From NCBI GenBank assembly GCA_004211435.1, contig SECS01000012.1, positions 1-64,000 on the forward strand: a stretch of 64,000 nucleotides of DNA. Direction: 5' to 3'. Below are positions 38,658 to 48,227 of this stretch, in pieces. This stretch comes from Novosphingobium sp. GTDB lineage: Bacteria; Pseudomonadota; Alphaproteobacteria; Sphingomonadales; Sphingomonadaceae. The first letter of the stretch is position 1, and every line of letters begins with the position of its first letter. The notes below the pieces were generated by a model. The model did no database searches. It was not told the DNA's origin and was given only the letters and a program-made list of their open reading frames with translations. Both the position numbers and the translations under genes were made by a program.

Positions 38658-39740
38658 ATGTCCGTCGCCAGCTACTTCCCCCTGCCCGTCACGGTCGAGG
38701 GGGTTACCGCCGCATGGTTGACCCGGGCGCTACGCCAGCGCACGCCGGGAGTTACGATCACCGGCGCCGAGGTGGTCGACACTATTTTCACTACTTGCTC
38801 GAAGATCCGTCTGCGGCTCACCCGCGACGAGGCTGCGATCGCCGCCGGCATTCCCGAGCTGATCATCGTCAAGGGCGGGTTCGAGGAGCACGCGCGCAAG
38901 CTCGATCACATGCATCTGCGCGAGGTGCGCGGCTACCGCGACATCTATCCCGAAGTTCCCCTGCCCCACCCGCGCTGCTTCTTCGCCGACTTCGATCCCG
39001 AAGCGCGCCAGGGCATCATCATCATGGAGGACCTCGTCGCCAAGGGTGTCGAATGGTGCCACGCGACCCGGCCGCAGAGCCACGAGCAGGTCGCGCAGCG
39101 GCTGGCCCTGCTGGCGGCCTTTCATGCCAAGACCTGGGAGAGCGCGGCGATCAAGCCCGGCGGCAAGTGGGCCGATCTCGTCGATTTCTTCGAGGTCATG
39201 GCGGGCTTCTTCGACGACAAGGCCTCGCCGGCGAACTGGGCGCGGTTCCTTGGCCTGCCGCGCGGCGTCGCCGTGGCCGAGCGCTTCAAGGACCATGGCT
39301 GGATGCTCGAGGCCTGGCGCAAGGTCGTCGCCTTCAGCAAGACCCTGCCGCACTGCGTGCTGCACGGCGACATCCACCTGGGCAACCTCTACATCGATAC
39401 CGACGGGACGCCTGGCTTCCTCGATACGCTCGCCAGCACCGGGCCGGCGATGCTCGAGGTGTCGTATCATATCTCCGCCTCGATCGACCTTGCCGATCGG
39501 CGCAACTGGGAGGGGGCGCTGGTGCGGCACTATCTCGACGCGCTCGCCGCCAATGGCGTGACCCCGCCGAGCTTCGACGAGGCGATGCACCAGTACGGCG
39601 TGTTCCTCGTCTATGGCCACTTCATCTGGATGACGACCGAATCGAAATATCAGCCCGAGACGGTCAACACCGCCAATACCGCTCGGATGAGCCAGGCGAT
39701 GCTCGATCACGATACGATCGGCCTCGTCGCGGCGCTCTAG
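38658..39740 (+). CDS. Aminoglycoside-phosphotransferase-fold kinase (APH/EcKinase-like)
   Basis: 360-residue protein-kinase-fold small-molecule phosphotransferase. The catalytic loop LHGDIHLGNLYID (Asp near residue 238) and the metal-binding Asp in GFLDTLASTGPA are visible. An ATP-anchor segment is LIIVKGGF. Close relatives occur as a large family in sphingomonads and mycobacteria and are of unknown substrate; there is no evidence that this one confers drug resistance. A GAGGAGAGG site precedes the ATG. Monocistronic, upstream of the PilZ gene by 54 bases. Confidence 0.82.
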   Translation: MSVASYFPLPVTVEGVTAAWLTRALRQRTPGVTITGAEVVDTIFTTCSKIRLRLTRDEAAIAAGIPELIIVKGGFEEHARKLDHMHLREVRGYRDIYPEVPLPHPRCFFADFDPEARQGIIIMEDLVAKGVEWCHATRPQSHEQVAQRLALLAAFHAKTWESAAIKPGGKWADLVDFFEVMAGFFDDKASPANWARFLGLPRGVAVAERFKDHGWMLEAWRKVVAFSKTLPHCVLHGDIHLGNLYIDTDGTPGFLDTLASTGPAMLEVSYHISASIDLADRRNWEGALVRHYLDALAANGVTPPSFDEAMHQYGVFLVYGHFIWMTTESKYQPETVNTANTARMSQAMLDHDTIGLVAAL

Positions 39741-39794
39741 TCGCTAACCGCTTCGAAACCTCCGGCGGCTATCGGGGACGGAGGGAGTCCAGCG

Positions 39795-40118
39795 GTGAAA
39801 CACGAGTCCATATCGTCCGATCTCGGCTGCACGCGCGCTTTTGCGGAGCGGGCCGAAGTGAGTCTGTCCTGCGAGGTACGCCAGGGCGCGCGACCGTGGA
39901 CCCGCGCCCAGCTCGACGACATTTCCCAGGCCGGCTTCCGGATTGCCTGCATGCCCGGCGCCAAGCGCGGCACGCCGTTGCGCATCCGCATCCCCGGGCT
40001 GGAGATACTGAACGCCGAAATCCGCTGGCTGCAGGACGAGGCCGTCGGCTGCGAATTCACCAGCCCGCTCCACGTCGCCGTGTTCGAGCATATCGTGCGG
40101 CAGTGCCGGATCGGCTGA
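39795..40118 (+). CDS. PilZ-domain protein
   Basis: A 107-residue single PilZ domain. The DxSxxG part of the cyclic-di-GMP motif is DDISQAGFRI (near residues 41-50). The N-terminal RxxxR half is not clearly conserved (RAEVSLSCEVR), so c-di-GMP binding is likely but unproven. No other domain, so it would act as a receptor or adaptor. Followed by a terminator hairpin. Confidence 0.82.
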   Translation: MKHESISSDLGCTRAFAERAEVSLSCEVRQGARPWTRAQLDDISQAGFRIACMPGAKRGTPLRIRIPGLEILNAEIRWLQDEAVGCEFTSPLHVAVFEHIVRQCRIG

Positions 40119-40127
40119 ACGACGGAC

Positions 40128-40153
40128 GCCCTCCCCCCGCTACGAGGGAGGGC
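40128..40153. terminator. Hairpin between convergent PilZ and lpdA genes
   Basis: GCCCTCCC (40128-40135) pairs with GGGAGGGC (40146-40153), a perfect 8-bp stem around a 10-base loop. There is no clear T-run on either strand. It lies in the 43-base gap between the two converging stops and probably serves both as a transcription end. Confidence 0.55.
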
Positions 40154-40161
40154 ACCATGTC

Positions 40162-41583
40162 TCACATGTGGATGACGCGGCCGTAGGCGGCGAGCACCGA
40201 CTCGTGCATCATTTCGCTGAGCGTCGGATGCGGGAACACCGTCTGGATCAGCTCGGCCTCGGTGGTCTCGAGCGTCTTGCCGACGACATAGCCCTGGATC
40301 AGCTCGGTGACTTCGTGGCCGATCATGTGCGCGCCGAGCAGTTCGCCGGTCTTGGCGTCGAACACCGTCTTGACGAAACCCTCCTGCTCGCCGAGCGCGA
40401 TCGCCTTGCCGTTGCCGATGAACGGGAAAGTGCCGACCTTGAGCTCGTAGCCGGCTTCCTTGGCCTTGGCCTCGGTCAGGCCGACGCTGGCGATCTGCGG
40501 GTGGCAGTAGGTGCAGCCCGGAATGTTGCGGCGGTCGAGCGCGTGCGGGTGGACGTCCTTGTTGCCCAGCTCCTGCGCGATCGCCTCGGCGGCGGTGACG
40601 CCCTCGTGGCTGGCCTTGTGCGCCAGCCACGGGCCGGCGGTGACGTCGCCGATCGCCCAGATGCCCTTGACGTTGGTGCGGCCGTAGGGATCGACCTTGA
40701 CGTTGAAGCGCTCGTCGGGTTCGACGCCCACGTCCTCGAGGCCGATGTTCTCGATGTTGGGCACGATGCCGATTGCGGCGATGACGTGGCTGAAGGTCTC
40801 GTCGGTGACCTTGCCGTCCTTGTCCTTGATCTTGACCGCGACGGAGTCGGCGCCCGGCTGGATGTCTTCCAACTTGGCCGAGGTCAGGATCTTGATGCCC
40901 TGCTTCTTGAGCGCCTTGTCGAGGAAGGCCGAAACGTCGGCGTCTTCGACCGGCACCACGCGGTCCATCATCTCGATCACGGTCACGTCGACGCCGATGT
41001 CGTTATAGAACGAAGCGAACTCGATGCCGATCGCCCCCGAGCCGACAACGAGCAGCTTGGTCGGCTTCTCGGGCGGGGTCATCGCATGGCGATAGGTCCA
41101 GATGCGCTTGCCGTCGGCCTTGCCCGTCTTCTTGGGCAGCTCGCGCGCGCGCGCGCCGGTGGCGACGATGATGTGCTTGGCGGACAGCTCGGTGGTCTTG
41201 CCGTCGGCTTCGACCGCGAGCTTGCCCGCTCCGGTGATCTTGCCCGTGCCCATGTGCACGTCGATCTTGTTCTTCTTCATCAGCCCGGTCACGCCCTTGT
41301 TGAGCTGGGCCGCGACCCCGCGCGAGCGCTTGACGATCGCTTCGAGGTCGGCGCTGATGTTCTCGGCGGCCAGGCCATAGTCCTTGGCGTGCTTCATCTG
41401 GTGGAACACCTCGGCCGAGCGCAGCAGCGCCTTGGTCGGGATGCAGCCCCAGTTGAGGCAGATGCCGCCGAGCAGCTCGCGCTCGACGATCGCGGTCTTG
41501 AGCCCGAGCTGCGCCGCGCGGATCGCGGCGACATAGCCGCCGGGGCCGGAACCGAGGACGATGACGTCGTATTGATCGGACAC
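40162..41583 (-). CDS. lpdA: Dihydrolipoamide dehydrogenase (E3)
   Basis: FAD flavoprotein that reoxidises dihydrolipoyl groups with NAD in 2-oxoacid dehydrogenase complexes; 473 residues. FAD fold VLGSGPGGYVAAIRAA, redox-active disulfide Cys42-Cys47 in GGICLNWGCIPTK, NAD fold VVGSGAIGIEFASFY, and the C-terminal His-Glu dyad in FPHPTLSEMMHE. Lies directly after the thioesterase and pdhC genes on the same strand, which argues for use in the pyruvate dehydrogenase complex. Confidence 0.97.
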   Translation of the reverse strand: MSDQYDVIVLGSGPGGYVAAIRAAQLGLKTAIVERELLGGICLNWGCIPTKALLRSAEVFHQMKHAKDYGLAAENISADLEAIVKRSRGVAAQLNKGVTGLMKKNKIDVHMGTGKITGAGKLAVEADGKTTELSAKHIIVATGARARELPKKTGKADGKRIWTYRHAMTPPEKPTKLLVVGSGAIGIEFASFYNDIGVDVTVIEMMDRVVPVEDADVSAFLDKALKKQGIKILTSAKLEDIQPGADSVAVKIKDKDGKVTDETFSHVIAAIGIVPNIENIGLEDVGVEPDERFNVKVDPYGRTNVKGIWAIGDVTAGPWLAHKASHEGVTAAEAIAQELGNKDVHPHALDRRNIPGCTYCHPQIASVGLTEAKAKEAGYELKVGTFPFIGNGKAIALGEQEGFVKTVFDAKTGELLGAHMIGHEVTELIQGYVVGKTLETTEAELIQTVFPHPTLSEMMHESVLAAYGRVIHM

Positions 41584-41587
41584 GTTG

Positions 41588-41983
41588 CTACTTCTCCTGT
41601 TTGACCTGCCGGGGTTTCCCCGCTTCGTCGATCGCGACGAAGGTGAAGACCGCCTCGGTCACCTTGATGCTCTCTTCCTGGTGACGGTCACGCCGCCAGG
41701 CCTCGATCTGGATGGCCATCGACGTGCGGCCGACCTTGGCCAGCTTGCCGTAGACCGAAACTTCGTCGCCCACTTTGACCGGGGCGTGGAACTGCATGCC
41801 GTCCATCGCCACGGTCACTGCGCGCCCGTGCGAATATCGCGCGGCGATGAGCCCGGCGCCACTGTCCATAAGGCTCATCAGCCAGCCGCCGAAGATGTCG
41901 CCATAGGCATTGGCGTCGGCCGGCATGGCCGAGACGCGGATGACGGGATCTGCCGTCGGGGGCGACTGGGGAGCAGCGGCCAC
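41588..41983 (-). CDS. Acyl-CoA thioesterase, hot-dog fold (YciA-like)
   Basis: 131-residue hot-dog-fold acyl-CoA thioesterase. The segment MPADANAYGDIFGGWLMSLMD contains the catalytic Asp region, and MDGMQFHAPVKVGDEVSVYGKL is typical of YciA. Starts at GTG immediately after the pdhC stop TAA (no gap); lpdA follows four bases after its stop. Its place between E2 and E3 genes suggests co-expression with the complex; it might limit acyl-CoA build-up, but that is a guess. Confidence 0.88.
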   Translation of the reverse strand: MAAAPQSPPTADPVIRVSAMPADANAYGDIFGGWLMSLMDSGAGLIAARYSHGRAVTVAMDGMQFHAPVKVGDEVSVYGKLAKVGRTSMAIQIEAWRRDRHQEESIKVTEAVFTFVAIDEAGKPRQVKQEK

Positions 41984-43098
41984 TTAGGCCAGCATCCCCA
42001 GCGGCTTCTCGACGAATTCCTTGAAGGCGGCCATCAGGCGCGCGCCGTCGGCGCCGTCGACCGCGCGGTGGTCGAACGAGCCCGTGGCGGACATGACCGT
42101 CGCCACGCCGAGCGCGCCGTCGATCACATAGGGGCGCTGCTCGCCCGCGCCGATCGCCAGGATGGTCGACTGCGGCGGGTTGATCACCGCGGTGAACTGC
42201 TTGATCCCCATCATGCCCGCGCCTTGATCAGCATGTCGTTGACCGAGAGCTTGACGTTCTGGCTCTTGAGCGCGTCGTTGAGTTCGGCGCGCAGCGCGAG
42301 CAGCTTGTCGAGCTGGATGTCGACGGTGAGGTAGATGTGCGGCGCCTGCTGCATCGATTCGGTCAGGCGCTTGGCGATCGTCTTGCGCATGCCCGAGAGC
42401 TTCTCGACCGTGTGCGGGATGCGGTCGTCGAGCAGCTTGCGCGTTTCGGGCGCCATGTCGACCGAGGCGGGCTTGGCGGCAGCGGCCGGAGCCTGCGCTG
42501 CGGCAGGCGCCGCGCTCGAGGCGGGTGCAGCGGCCTGATCGTTCGCGGGCTTGCCAGCTGAAACCTGGACGGTGCCGGCCTTGGCGCCTTCGATGTCGGC
42601 CTTGACGATGCGGCCGTGCGGTCCGCTGCCGGTCAGGCCGGAAAGGTCTACGCCCTTTTCGGCGGCGAGGCGCTTGGCGAGTGGCGATGCGAGGATACGT
42701 CCCTCCTGGGTCTGCGATGCGGTGGATGCGGGCTTGGCTTCGGCCTTGGGCGCTTCGGGCGCTTTTTCCGGCTCGGCCGTAGCCTTGGGTTCTTCGGTAG
42801 CGGCCTTGGGCTGTGCCGCTTCTGACTTCTTTTCGGCGGCGGGCGCAGCGCCCTCGTCCTCGCCCGTCAGGGTGGCGATGACCGTGCCGACCTTCACCCC
42901 GTCGGTGCCTTCGGCCACGGCGATCGAGGCGATCGTGCCTTCGTCGACGGCTTCGAATTCCATCGTCGCCTTGTCGGTTTCGATTTCGGCGAGGATGTCG
43001 CCCGACTGGACCGTGTCGCCCTCCTTGACCAGCCACTTGGCCAGCTTGCCGACTTCCATCGTCGGCGACAACGCGGGCATCTTGATCTCGATCGGCAT
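41984..43098 (-). pseudogene. pdhC: Pyruvate dehydrogenase E2 (dihydrolipoyl acetyltransferase), internally deleted and frameshifted
   Basis: Upstream part, 295 codons from ATG 43098, is intact: lipoyl domain (Lys43 in ETDKATME), Ala/Pro linker, peripheral subunit-binding domain ([27 protein letters not shown], 138-163) and the start of the catalytic domain up to NDMLIKA. It then shifts frame to RA-stop at 42211. The remaining 77 codons, GMMGIKQF to the end with the DHRAVDG active-site motif, continue in another frame to the TAA at 41984. By comparison with remembered E2 sequences about 85 residues between LIKA and GMMG are missing. Start [14 protein letters not shown] is canonical. It is a real lesion or an assembly error; no other pdhC is in the window. 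Confidence 0.85.
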
Positions 43099-43215
43099 GT
43101 GGGGAGGTCCTCGGCGATGCTTCGTCCTGTCCTTGGCCAAAATGCCAGGACAGGGCAAGGTCCTTGCACAGATCGTCGCTATGGCGGATATCGAGAACCC
43201 GCGGGGGCTATTAGA

Positions 43216-43668
43216 ATGCGCGTCTATCTGGTGGTGATCGATGAGAGCGAGGAAGCGCTAAGCGCGCTGCGCTTTGCGTCGCGCCGCGCGGCGAAGACCG
43301 ACGGTACCGTGCATCTGGTCGCCGTGGTCGCACCGCAACCGTTCAACGCCTTCGCCGGCGTCCAGGCGACGATCGAGGAAGAAGCGCGATCGCGCGCCGA
43401 GGCACTGGCCACGTCGGCCGCCGGAAGCCTGCTGTCGGAAAGCGGACGCATGCCGGTGATCGCCGTGATCCAGGGTGAAGCCGAGAAGGTCGTCCGCGAC
43501 TATCTGGCCGAGCATCCCGAGGTTTCGGCGCTGGTGCTCGGCGCCGCCAAGGACGGTGGTCCGGGGCCGCTGGTCCAGCACTTTACCAGCCACCTCTCGC
43601 ACCTGCCCTGCCCGATGTTCGTCATCCCGGGCTCGCTGAGCGCCGAGGACATCGATCGGGTGAGCTGA
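43216..43668 (+). CDS. UspA-family universal stress protein
   Basis: A single Usp domain of 150 residues. It begins [21 protein letters not shown] and has the core VHLVAVVAP and [37 protein letters not shown], where the family nucleotide loop (G-x2-G-x9-G-S/T) is only partly kept. Function is probably nucleotide-linked stress adaptation. Divergent from pdhC, with 117 bases between them, and convergent with rnr. Confidence 0.82.
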   Translation: MRVYLVVIDESEEALSALRFASRRAAKTDGTVHLVAVVAPQPFNAFAGVQATIEEEARSRAEALATSAAGSLLSESGRMPVIAVIQGEAEKVVRDYLAEHPEVSALVLGAAKDGGPGPLVQHFTSHLSHLPCPMFVIPGSLSAEDIDRVS

Positions 43669-43688
43669 GGCTTTCGGCTACCCCACCG

Positions 43689-45983
43689 CTATTTCCGCTT
43701 GCGTCCCTGGTGCCGGATGTTCCCCGGGCGTCCGCGCGGGCCGACGATGAAGCCGCCCTTGCGCTTGGGCGCTGGCGCCGAACGCCGGCCACGCGGCTCG
43801 ATCGGGGCCGAGCCGCCTTCCTCGAGTTCGAACTTGAGCGCGCCGGTCAGCGGATTGGCTTCGGCCAGCCGCAGTCGCAGGCGCAGGCCCATGGCATAGG
43901 TCGTGCGGCTCTGCTCGCCGACGAGCACCTGCGCCTTCTCGTCGTAGAAGAAACGCTCGTCGCCCAGGGTCGAGACTGGGACGAGCCCGTCGCCGCCGAG
44001 GCCGAGGATCGTGGCGAAGAAGCCGAACTTCTGTACGCCGGTGATGCGCGTCTCGAAGACCTCTCCGACGCGCGCCGAGAGCCACGCCGCGACATAGCGG
44101 TCGATCGTCTCGCGCTCGGCCTCCATCGCGCGGCGCTCGGCGGCGCTGATCGCTTCGGAGACGCGGACGAGGTCCGAGCGGTCACGGTCGGACAGGCCCG
44201 AGGTGTCGGGAATGGAGCCCCCTGAAGAACTCTTGGGGGGCGCCGGCTGCTCGAGCGCGAAGGCGTCGACCAGCGCGCGGTGGACCAGAAGGTCGGCATA
44301 GCGGCGGATCGGCGAAGTGAAGTGTGCGTAGGACCCCAGCGACAGGCCGAAGTGGCCGAGGTTCTTGGGACCGTAATAGGCCTGGGTCTGGCTGCGCAGC
44401 ACGGCTTCCATGATCAGCGCCTTCTCGGCCTCGTCGGCGACGTCCTTGAGCAGGCGGTTGAACAGGCTCGGCGTGATGACCTGGCCCAGCGCGAGCTTCT
44501 TGTCGAAAGTCGACAGATAGTCCTTGAGCGCGACCAGCTTCTCGCGCGTCGGCGGCTCGTGCAGGCGATAGACGACCGGCGCGACCTTGCTCTCGAGCGC
44601 CTTGGCCGCGGCGACGTTGGCGGCGATCATGAAGTCCTCGACCACACGGTGCGCGTCGAGCGCCTCGCGCAGGCGGATCTCGGCGATGCGCCCGTTCTCG
44701 TCGAGCATGACGCGGCGTTCGGGCATGTCGAGCGCCAGCGGATCGCGCTCCTTGCGCGCCTTGGTCAGCGCACCCCAGGCGGCCCATAGATTCTTGAGGT
44801 TCTCGCCGGCCTCGTTCTCGTCGATGCGGCGCTGGGCCTCCTCGTAGGCGATGACCTCGGCGATGCGCACGATCGCGCGGGTGAAGCGCCAGTCCTTGAT
44901 CTTGCCCTCGGCGTCGATCGACAGGTGGCAGGCCATGGCGGCGCGATCCTCGCCCGCGCGCAAGGAGCAGACGTCGGCCGAGAGCACTTCGGGCAGCATC
45001 GGCACGACGCGGTCGGGGAAGTAGCACGAGTTGCCGCGCTTGCGCGCCTCGGCGTCGAGCTTGCCGCCGGGGCGGACGTAGAACGAGACGTCGGCGATCG
45101 CGACGAGCGCGTTGAACCCGCCCTTGCCGTCGGGTTCGGCCCAGATCGCGTCGTCGTGGTCGCGCGCGTCGCTAGGGTCGATCGCGACGATCGGCAGATG
45201 GCGCAGATCCTCGCGCCGCTCTTGCGACAGCGGCAGCTTCGACGCCTCCTGGGCTTCGGCGAGAACCTCGTCGGTGAAGACGTTGGGAATGCCGTGCTTG
45301 TGGATGGCAATAAGGCTGAACGAGCGAGGCGCCAGCGGATCGCCGAGCACTTCCGTGACCTTTACCCCGGCGCGCGGAGAGCGGCCGGCGGGCTCGGCGA
45401 GCACCAGTTGCCCCGCCTCGGCGCCACCGATGTCGGATATCTGCACGGCGTTGCGCACGCGCTTGTCCACCGGCGCCAGCCAGGGCTTGCCCGCGCCGTC
45501 GAACTCGACGACGCCGAGCACCTGTTCCTCGGACGCGGGCAGCTTCTTCATCGGATGGGCGAGCCAGCCGTTGCCGACCTCTTCGGTGCGCGCGAGCACG
45601 CGATCGCCCTTGCGCAGCGCCGGGCCGTGAGCGCGCAGCTTGCCCTTGGGTTCGATCACGCGCAGCCGCGGCGGCGGGGTGGCATCGTCGGGCTGCCAGC
45701 TATCGGGGATCGCGATCGGCTGGCCGTCCTCGGTATCGACCACGCGCAGCACGGTGACGCGCGGCAGCCCGCCGAGACGGTGGAAGGCGGTGCGCTTGCC
45801 GTCGATCAGGCCCTCTTCGGCCATGTCCTTGAGCAGCGCCTTGAGCTGAATCTTCTCCTGCCCCTTGAGTCCGAAATAGCGCCCGATCTCGCGCTTGCCC
45901 GCCGGTTCTTCGGACTGGGCGATGAAATCGAGGATCTGCTGGCGGCTGGGAAGGCCAGGCTGTTGCTTGGGTTTTGCGGGCAT
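43689..45983 (-). CDS. rnr: Ribonuclease R
   Basis: 3'-5' exoribonuclease of the RNase II superfamily that degrades structured RNA and rRNA fragments; 764 residues. N-terminal winged-helix/cold-shock region, then the RNB catalytic domain with metal-binding DPSDARDHDDAIW and FTSPIRRYADLLVHRAL, then an S1 domain near 640-710 (RVGEVFETRITGVQKFGFFATI), and a basic tail (KRKGGFIVGPRGRPG, RKRK). I chose ATG 45983 (MPAKPKQQPGLPSRQQILDF). The open frame extends upstream only through a 16-bp tandem-repeat region, so earlier starts are unlikely. Confidence 0.95.
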   Translation of the reverse strand: MPAKPKQQPGLPSRQQILDFIAQSEEPAGKREIGRYFGLKGQEKIQLKALLKDMAEEGLIDGKRTAFHRLGGLPRVTVLRVVDTEDGQPIAIPDSWQPDDATPPPRLRVIEPKGKLRAHGPALRKGDRVLARTEEVGNGWLAHPMKKLPASEEQVLGVVEFDGAGKPWLAPVDKRVRNAVQISDIGGAEAGQLVLAEPAGRSPRAGVKVTEVLGDPLAPRSFSLIAIHKHGIPNVFTDEVLAEAQEASKLPLSQERREDLRHLPIVAIDPSDARDHDDAIWAEPDGKGGFNALVAIADVSFYVRPGGKLDAEARKRGNSCYFPDRVVPMLPEVLSADVCSLRAGEDRAAMACHLSIDAEGKIKDWRFTRAIVRIAEVIAYEEAQRRIDENEAGENLKNLWAAWGALTKARKERDPLALDMPERRVMLDENGRIAEIRLREALDAHRVVEDFMIAANVAAAKALESKVAPVVYRLHEPPTREKLVALKDYLSTFDKKLALGQVITPSLFNRLLKDVADEAEKALIMEAVLRSQTQAYYGPKNLGHFGLSLGSYAHFTSPIRRYADLLVHRALVDAFALEQPAPPKSSSGGSIPDTSGLSDRDRSDLVRVSEAISAAERRAMEAERETIDRYVAAWLSARVGEVFETRITGVQKFGFFATILGLGGDGLVPVSTLGDERFFYDEKAQVLVGEQSRTTYAMGLRLRLRLAEANPLTGALKFELEEGGSAPIEPRGRRSAPAPKRKGGFIVGPRGRPGNIRHQGRKRK

Positions 45984-46014
45984 CGCGCGGATGTGGCGAT
46001 TTCGCGCGGCAATG

Positions 46015-46078
46015 ACAACGCAAGAATGGGACAACGCAAGAATGGAACAACGCCAGAATGGGGCAACGCAGGAATGGG
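46015..46078. repeat. Four tandem copies of a 16-bp unit
   Basis: Units at 46015-46030, 46031-46046, 46047-46062 and 46063-46078 follow the pattern ACAACGCAAGAATGGG. The first is taken as exact, the second ends in A, the third has one internal change, and the fourth has two. The array lies in the divergent gap between rnr (minus) and the M3 peptidase gene (plus), in the leader or promoter zone of rnr. Confidence 0.92.
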
Positions 46079-46186
46079 CAAGATGCGATCGACGAATGCT
46101 TGCTGGGATCGACGAGCGTCGATTGCACGCCTGCTGACATCTCCGTAAGCAGTTGCCAGAACAAAAGTCCCTGGAGGCAAGCCTTT

Positions 46187-48211
46187 ATGAAAACCCTCGT
46201 CACCGCCGGCCTGCTGGCGGCAACGGCCCTGGCCGGAACCGCGCAAGCCGCGGCATCGGCCGCGAACGTCGATGCCTTCCTCGGCGCCGACATCTTCGCC
46301 ACGCCAGCCGATGCTGCCGCGATCACCAAGCGCTGCGACGACACGATCGCCGAACTCCAGCGCCGCCAGGCCGAACTCGCTGCCGAAAAGGGCGCGGCGA
46401 CGGTCGACGGCACGCTGCGCCGCTTCGACGACATCGGCAACATTCTCGCCTCGGCCGGCGGCGAATTCACGCTCTACCGTGAAGTCATGGCCGATGACGC
46501 GCGCCGCGCCGCGGGCGGTGCCTGCGAAGTGCGGCTGGCTTCCGAAGCGAGCAAGCTGTCTCTGTCGCGGCCGATCTACGAACGGCTCAAGGCGATCCCC
46601 GCGGCCGGTGTCGATGCCGCCACGCAATATTACCTCAAGCGCACGCTCGGCGATTTCGAACGCGCCGGCGTCGGCCTGCCCGATGCCCAGCGCGCCAAGG
46701 CCCAGGCGCTGCAGGACCGGATCGCCACGCTCGGCACGCAGTTCGACAAGAACATCGCAGACGGCCGCAAGACCGTGACCGCCGATCCGGCGGAGCTTGA
46801 CGGCCTGCCCGCAGACTACATCGCGCGGCACAAGCCCGGCGCCGACGGCAAGGTCGTGATTTCGACCGATACGCCCGACTACACGCCGGTGATGACCTAT
46901 GCGAAGAGCGCCGCGTTGCGCGAACGCCTGGCGCGCGCCTATGGCACGCGGGCCTATCCGGCGAACGATGCCGTCCTCAGGGATCTGCTCAACACCCGCC
47001 AGGAACTCGCGACGCTGCTGGGCCGCAAGGACTATGCGACGCTCGCGGTCGAGAACAAGATGCTCGATACCCCGGCGAAGATCGAGACCCTGCTGACCGA
47101 GATGAACACCGCGGCGCGGCCCGCGGGCGAGCGCGACTATGCGCGCAAGCTGGCGTTCCATCAGGGCGAGCATCCGGGCGCGAAGACCTTCGCGTTCTGG
47201 GACAATTCGATCCTCGCCCAGCAGGTGCAGAAGCGAGACTATGCCTATGACCGACAGGAAGCGCGCCAGTATTTCGCCTATGACAACGTCCGCGATGGCA
47301 TCCTCAAGCTGACGCAGGACCTGTTCGGCGTTCAGATCCGGCCGTGGAAGACCGCGGTCTGGGATCCGCAGGTCGAACCCTACGAAATGCTCGATCAGGG
47401 CAAGGTCATCGGCCGCTTCTATTTCGACAGCCACCCGCGTCCGGGCAAGTACAACCACGCCAACGCCGTGCCGCTGCGCAATGGTCTGGCCGGGCGAACC
47501 GTACCCGTCGCGGCGCTGGTGATGAACATGCCTGCGGGCGATCACAGCACCGGCTTGATGGAGCACCGCGACGTCGAGACCTTTCTCCACGAGTTCGGCC
47601 ACCTGATCCATCACATCTTCGGCGGCCAGACCGCGCGCTGGGCGGGCCAGAGCGGCGTTGCGACAGAATGGGACTTCGTCGAGGCGCCCTCGCAGATGCT
47701 TGAGGAATGGGTCTACGACTACGACACGCTCAAGGGCTTCGCGGTCAATGCCAAGGGCGAGACGATCCCGCAGGCGCTGGTCGAGAAGATGAACAAGGCG
47801 CGGTATTTCGATCAGGGCATGGGCGATCTGCGCCAGCTCGGCCTGTCGAACATCTCGCTGCGGTTGCATCAGGGTGCGGCCCCGGCCGATGTCGGCGCGC
47901 GCACGCGCGAACTGGACGCGGCTTACGACCTCAATCCCTTCCCCGACTGGTACCAGATGCAGGACGCCTTCGGCCATCTCAACGGCTATTCGGCGTTCTA
48001 CTATACCTATCGCTGGTCCAAGGTGATCGCCGACGACATGTTCACGCGGTTCCATGCCAAGGGCCTGCGCGATGCGGCGACGGCACAGCGCTATCGCAAG
48101 ATGGTGCTCGAGCCCGGCGGCACCAGGCCGGCGGCGGACCTGGTCCAGGGCTTCCTGGAGCGGCCGATCAGCCTCGACGCCTATCGCGCGTCGATGGCGA
48201 AGAATAAGTAG
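46187..48211 (+). CDS. Exported M3-family zinc oligopeptidase
   Basis: 674-residue thimet oligopeptidase/Dcp-like metallopeptidase. Signal peptide MKTLVTAGLLAATALAGTAQAAA, so probably periplasmic. The zinc motif HEFGHLIHH (His, His and downstream Glu in EWDFVEAPSQMLEEW) is intact, as is the substrate-binding HLNGYSAFYYTYRW block near the C-terminus. GGAGG precedes the ATG at 46187; the frame is open upstream through the 16-bp repeats but without a signal peptide. Likely degrades short peptides in the periplasm. Confidence 0.92.
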   Translation: MKTLVTAGLLAATALAGTAQAAASAANVDAFLGADIFATPADAAAITKRCDDTIAELQRRQAELAAEKGAATVDGTLRRFDDIGNILASAGGEFTLYREVMADDARRAAGGACEVRLASEASKLSLSRPIYERLKAIPAAGVDAATQYYLKRTLGDFERAGVGLPDAQRAKAQALQDRIATLGTQFDKNIADGRKTVTADPAELDGLPADYIARHKPGADGKVVISTDTPDYTPVMTYAKSAALRERLARAYGTRAYPANDAVLRDLLNTRQELATLLGRKDYATLAVENKMLDTPAKIETLLTEMNTAARPAGERDYARKLAFHQGEHPGAKTFAFWDNSILAQQVQKRDYAYDRQEARQYFAYDNVRDGILKLTQDLFGVQIRPWKTAVWDPQVEPYEMLDQGKVIGRFYFDSHPRPGKYNHANAVPLRNGLAGRTVPVAALVMNMPAGDHSTGLMEHRDVETFLHEFGHLIHHIFGGQTARWAGQSGVATEWDFVEAPSQMLEEWVYDYDTLKGFAVNAKGETIPQALVEKMNKARYFDQGMGDLRQLGLSNISLRLHQGAAPADVGARTRELDAAYDLNPFPDWYQMQDAFGHLNGYSAFYYTYRWSKVIADDMFTRFHAKGLRDAATAQRYRKMVLEPGGTRPAADLVQGFLERPISLDAYRASMAKNK

Positions 48212-48227
48212 GGCTTGGTCGCGTCAT

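Noticed and set aside
38658-39740. Aminoglycoside-resistance gene
   Set aside because: The fold is that of APH, but it belongs to a broad unknown-substrate family and no resistance context is near.
46015-46078. Tandem repeat considered as a CRISPR array
   Set aside because: Units are directly adjacent with no spacers, and no cas genes are present.
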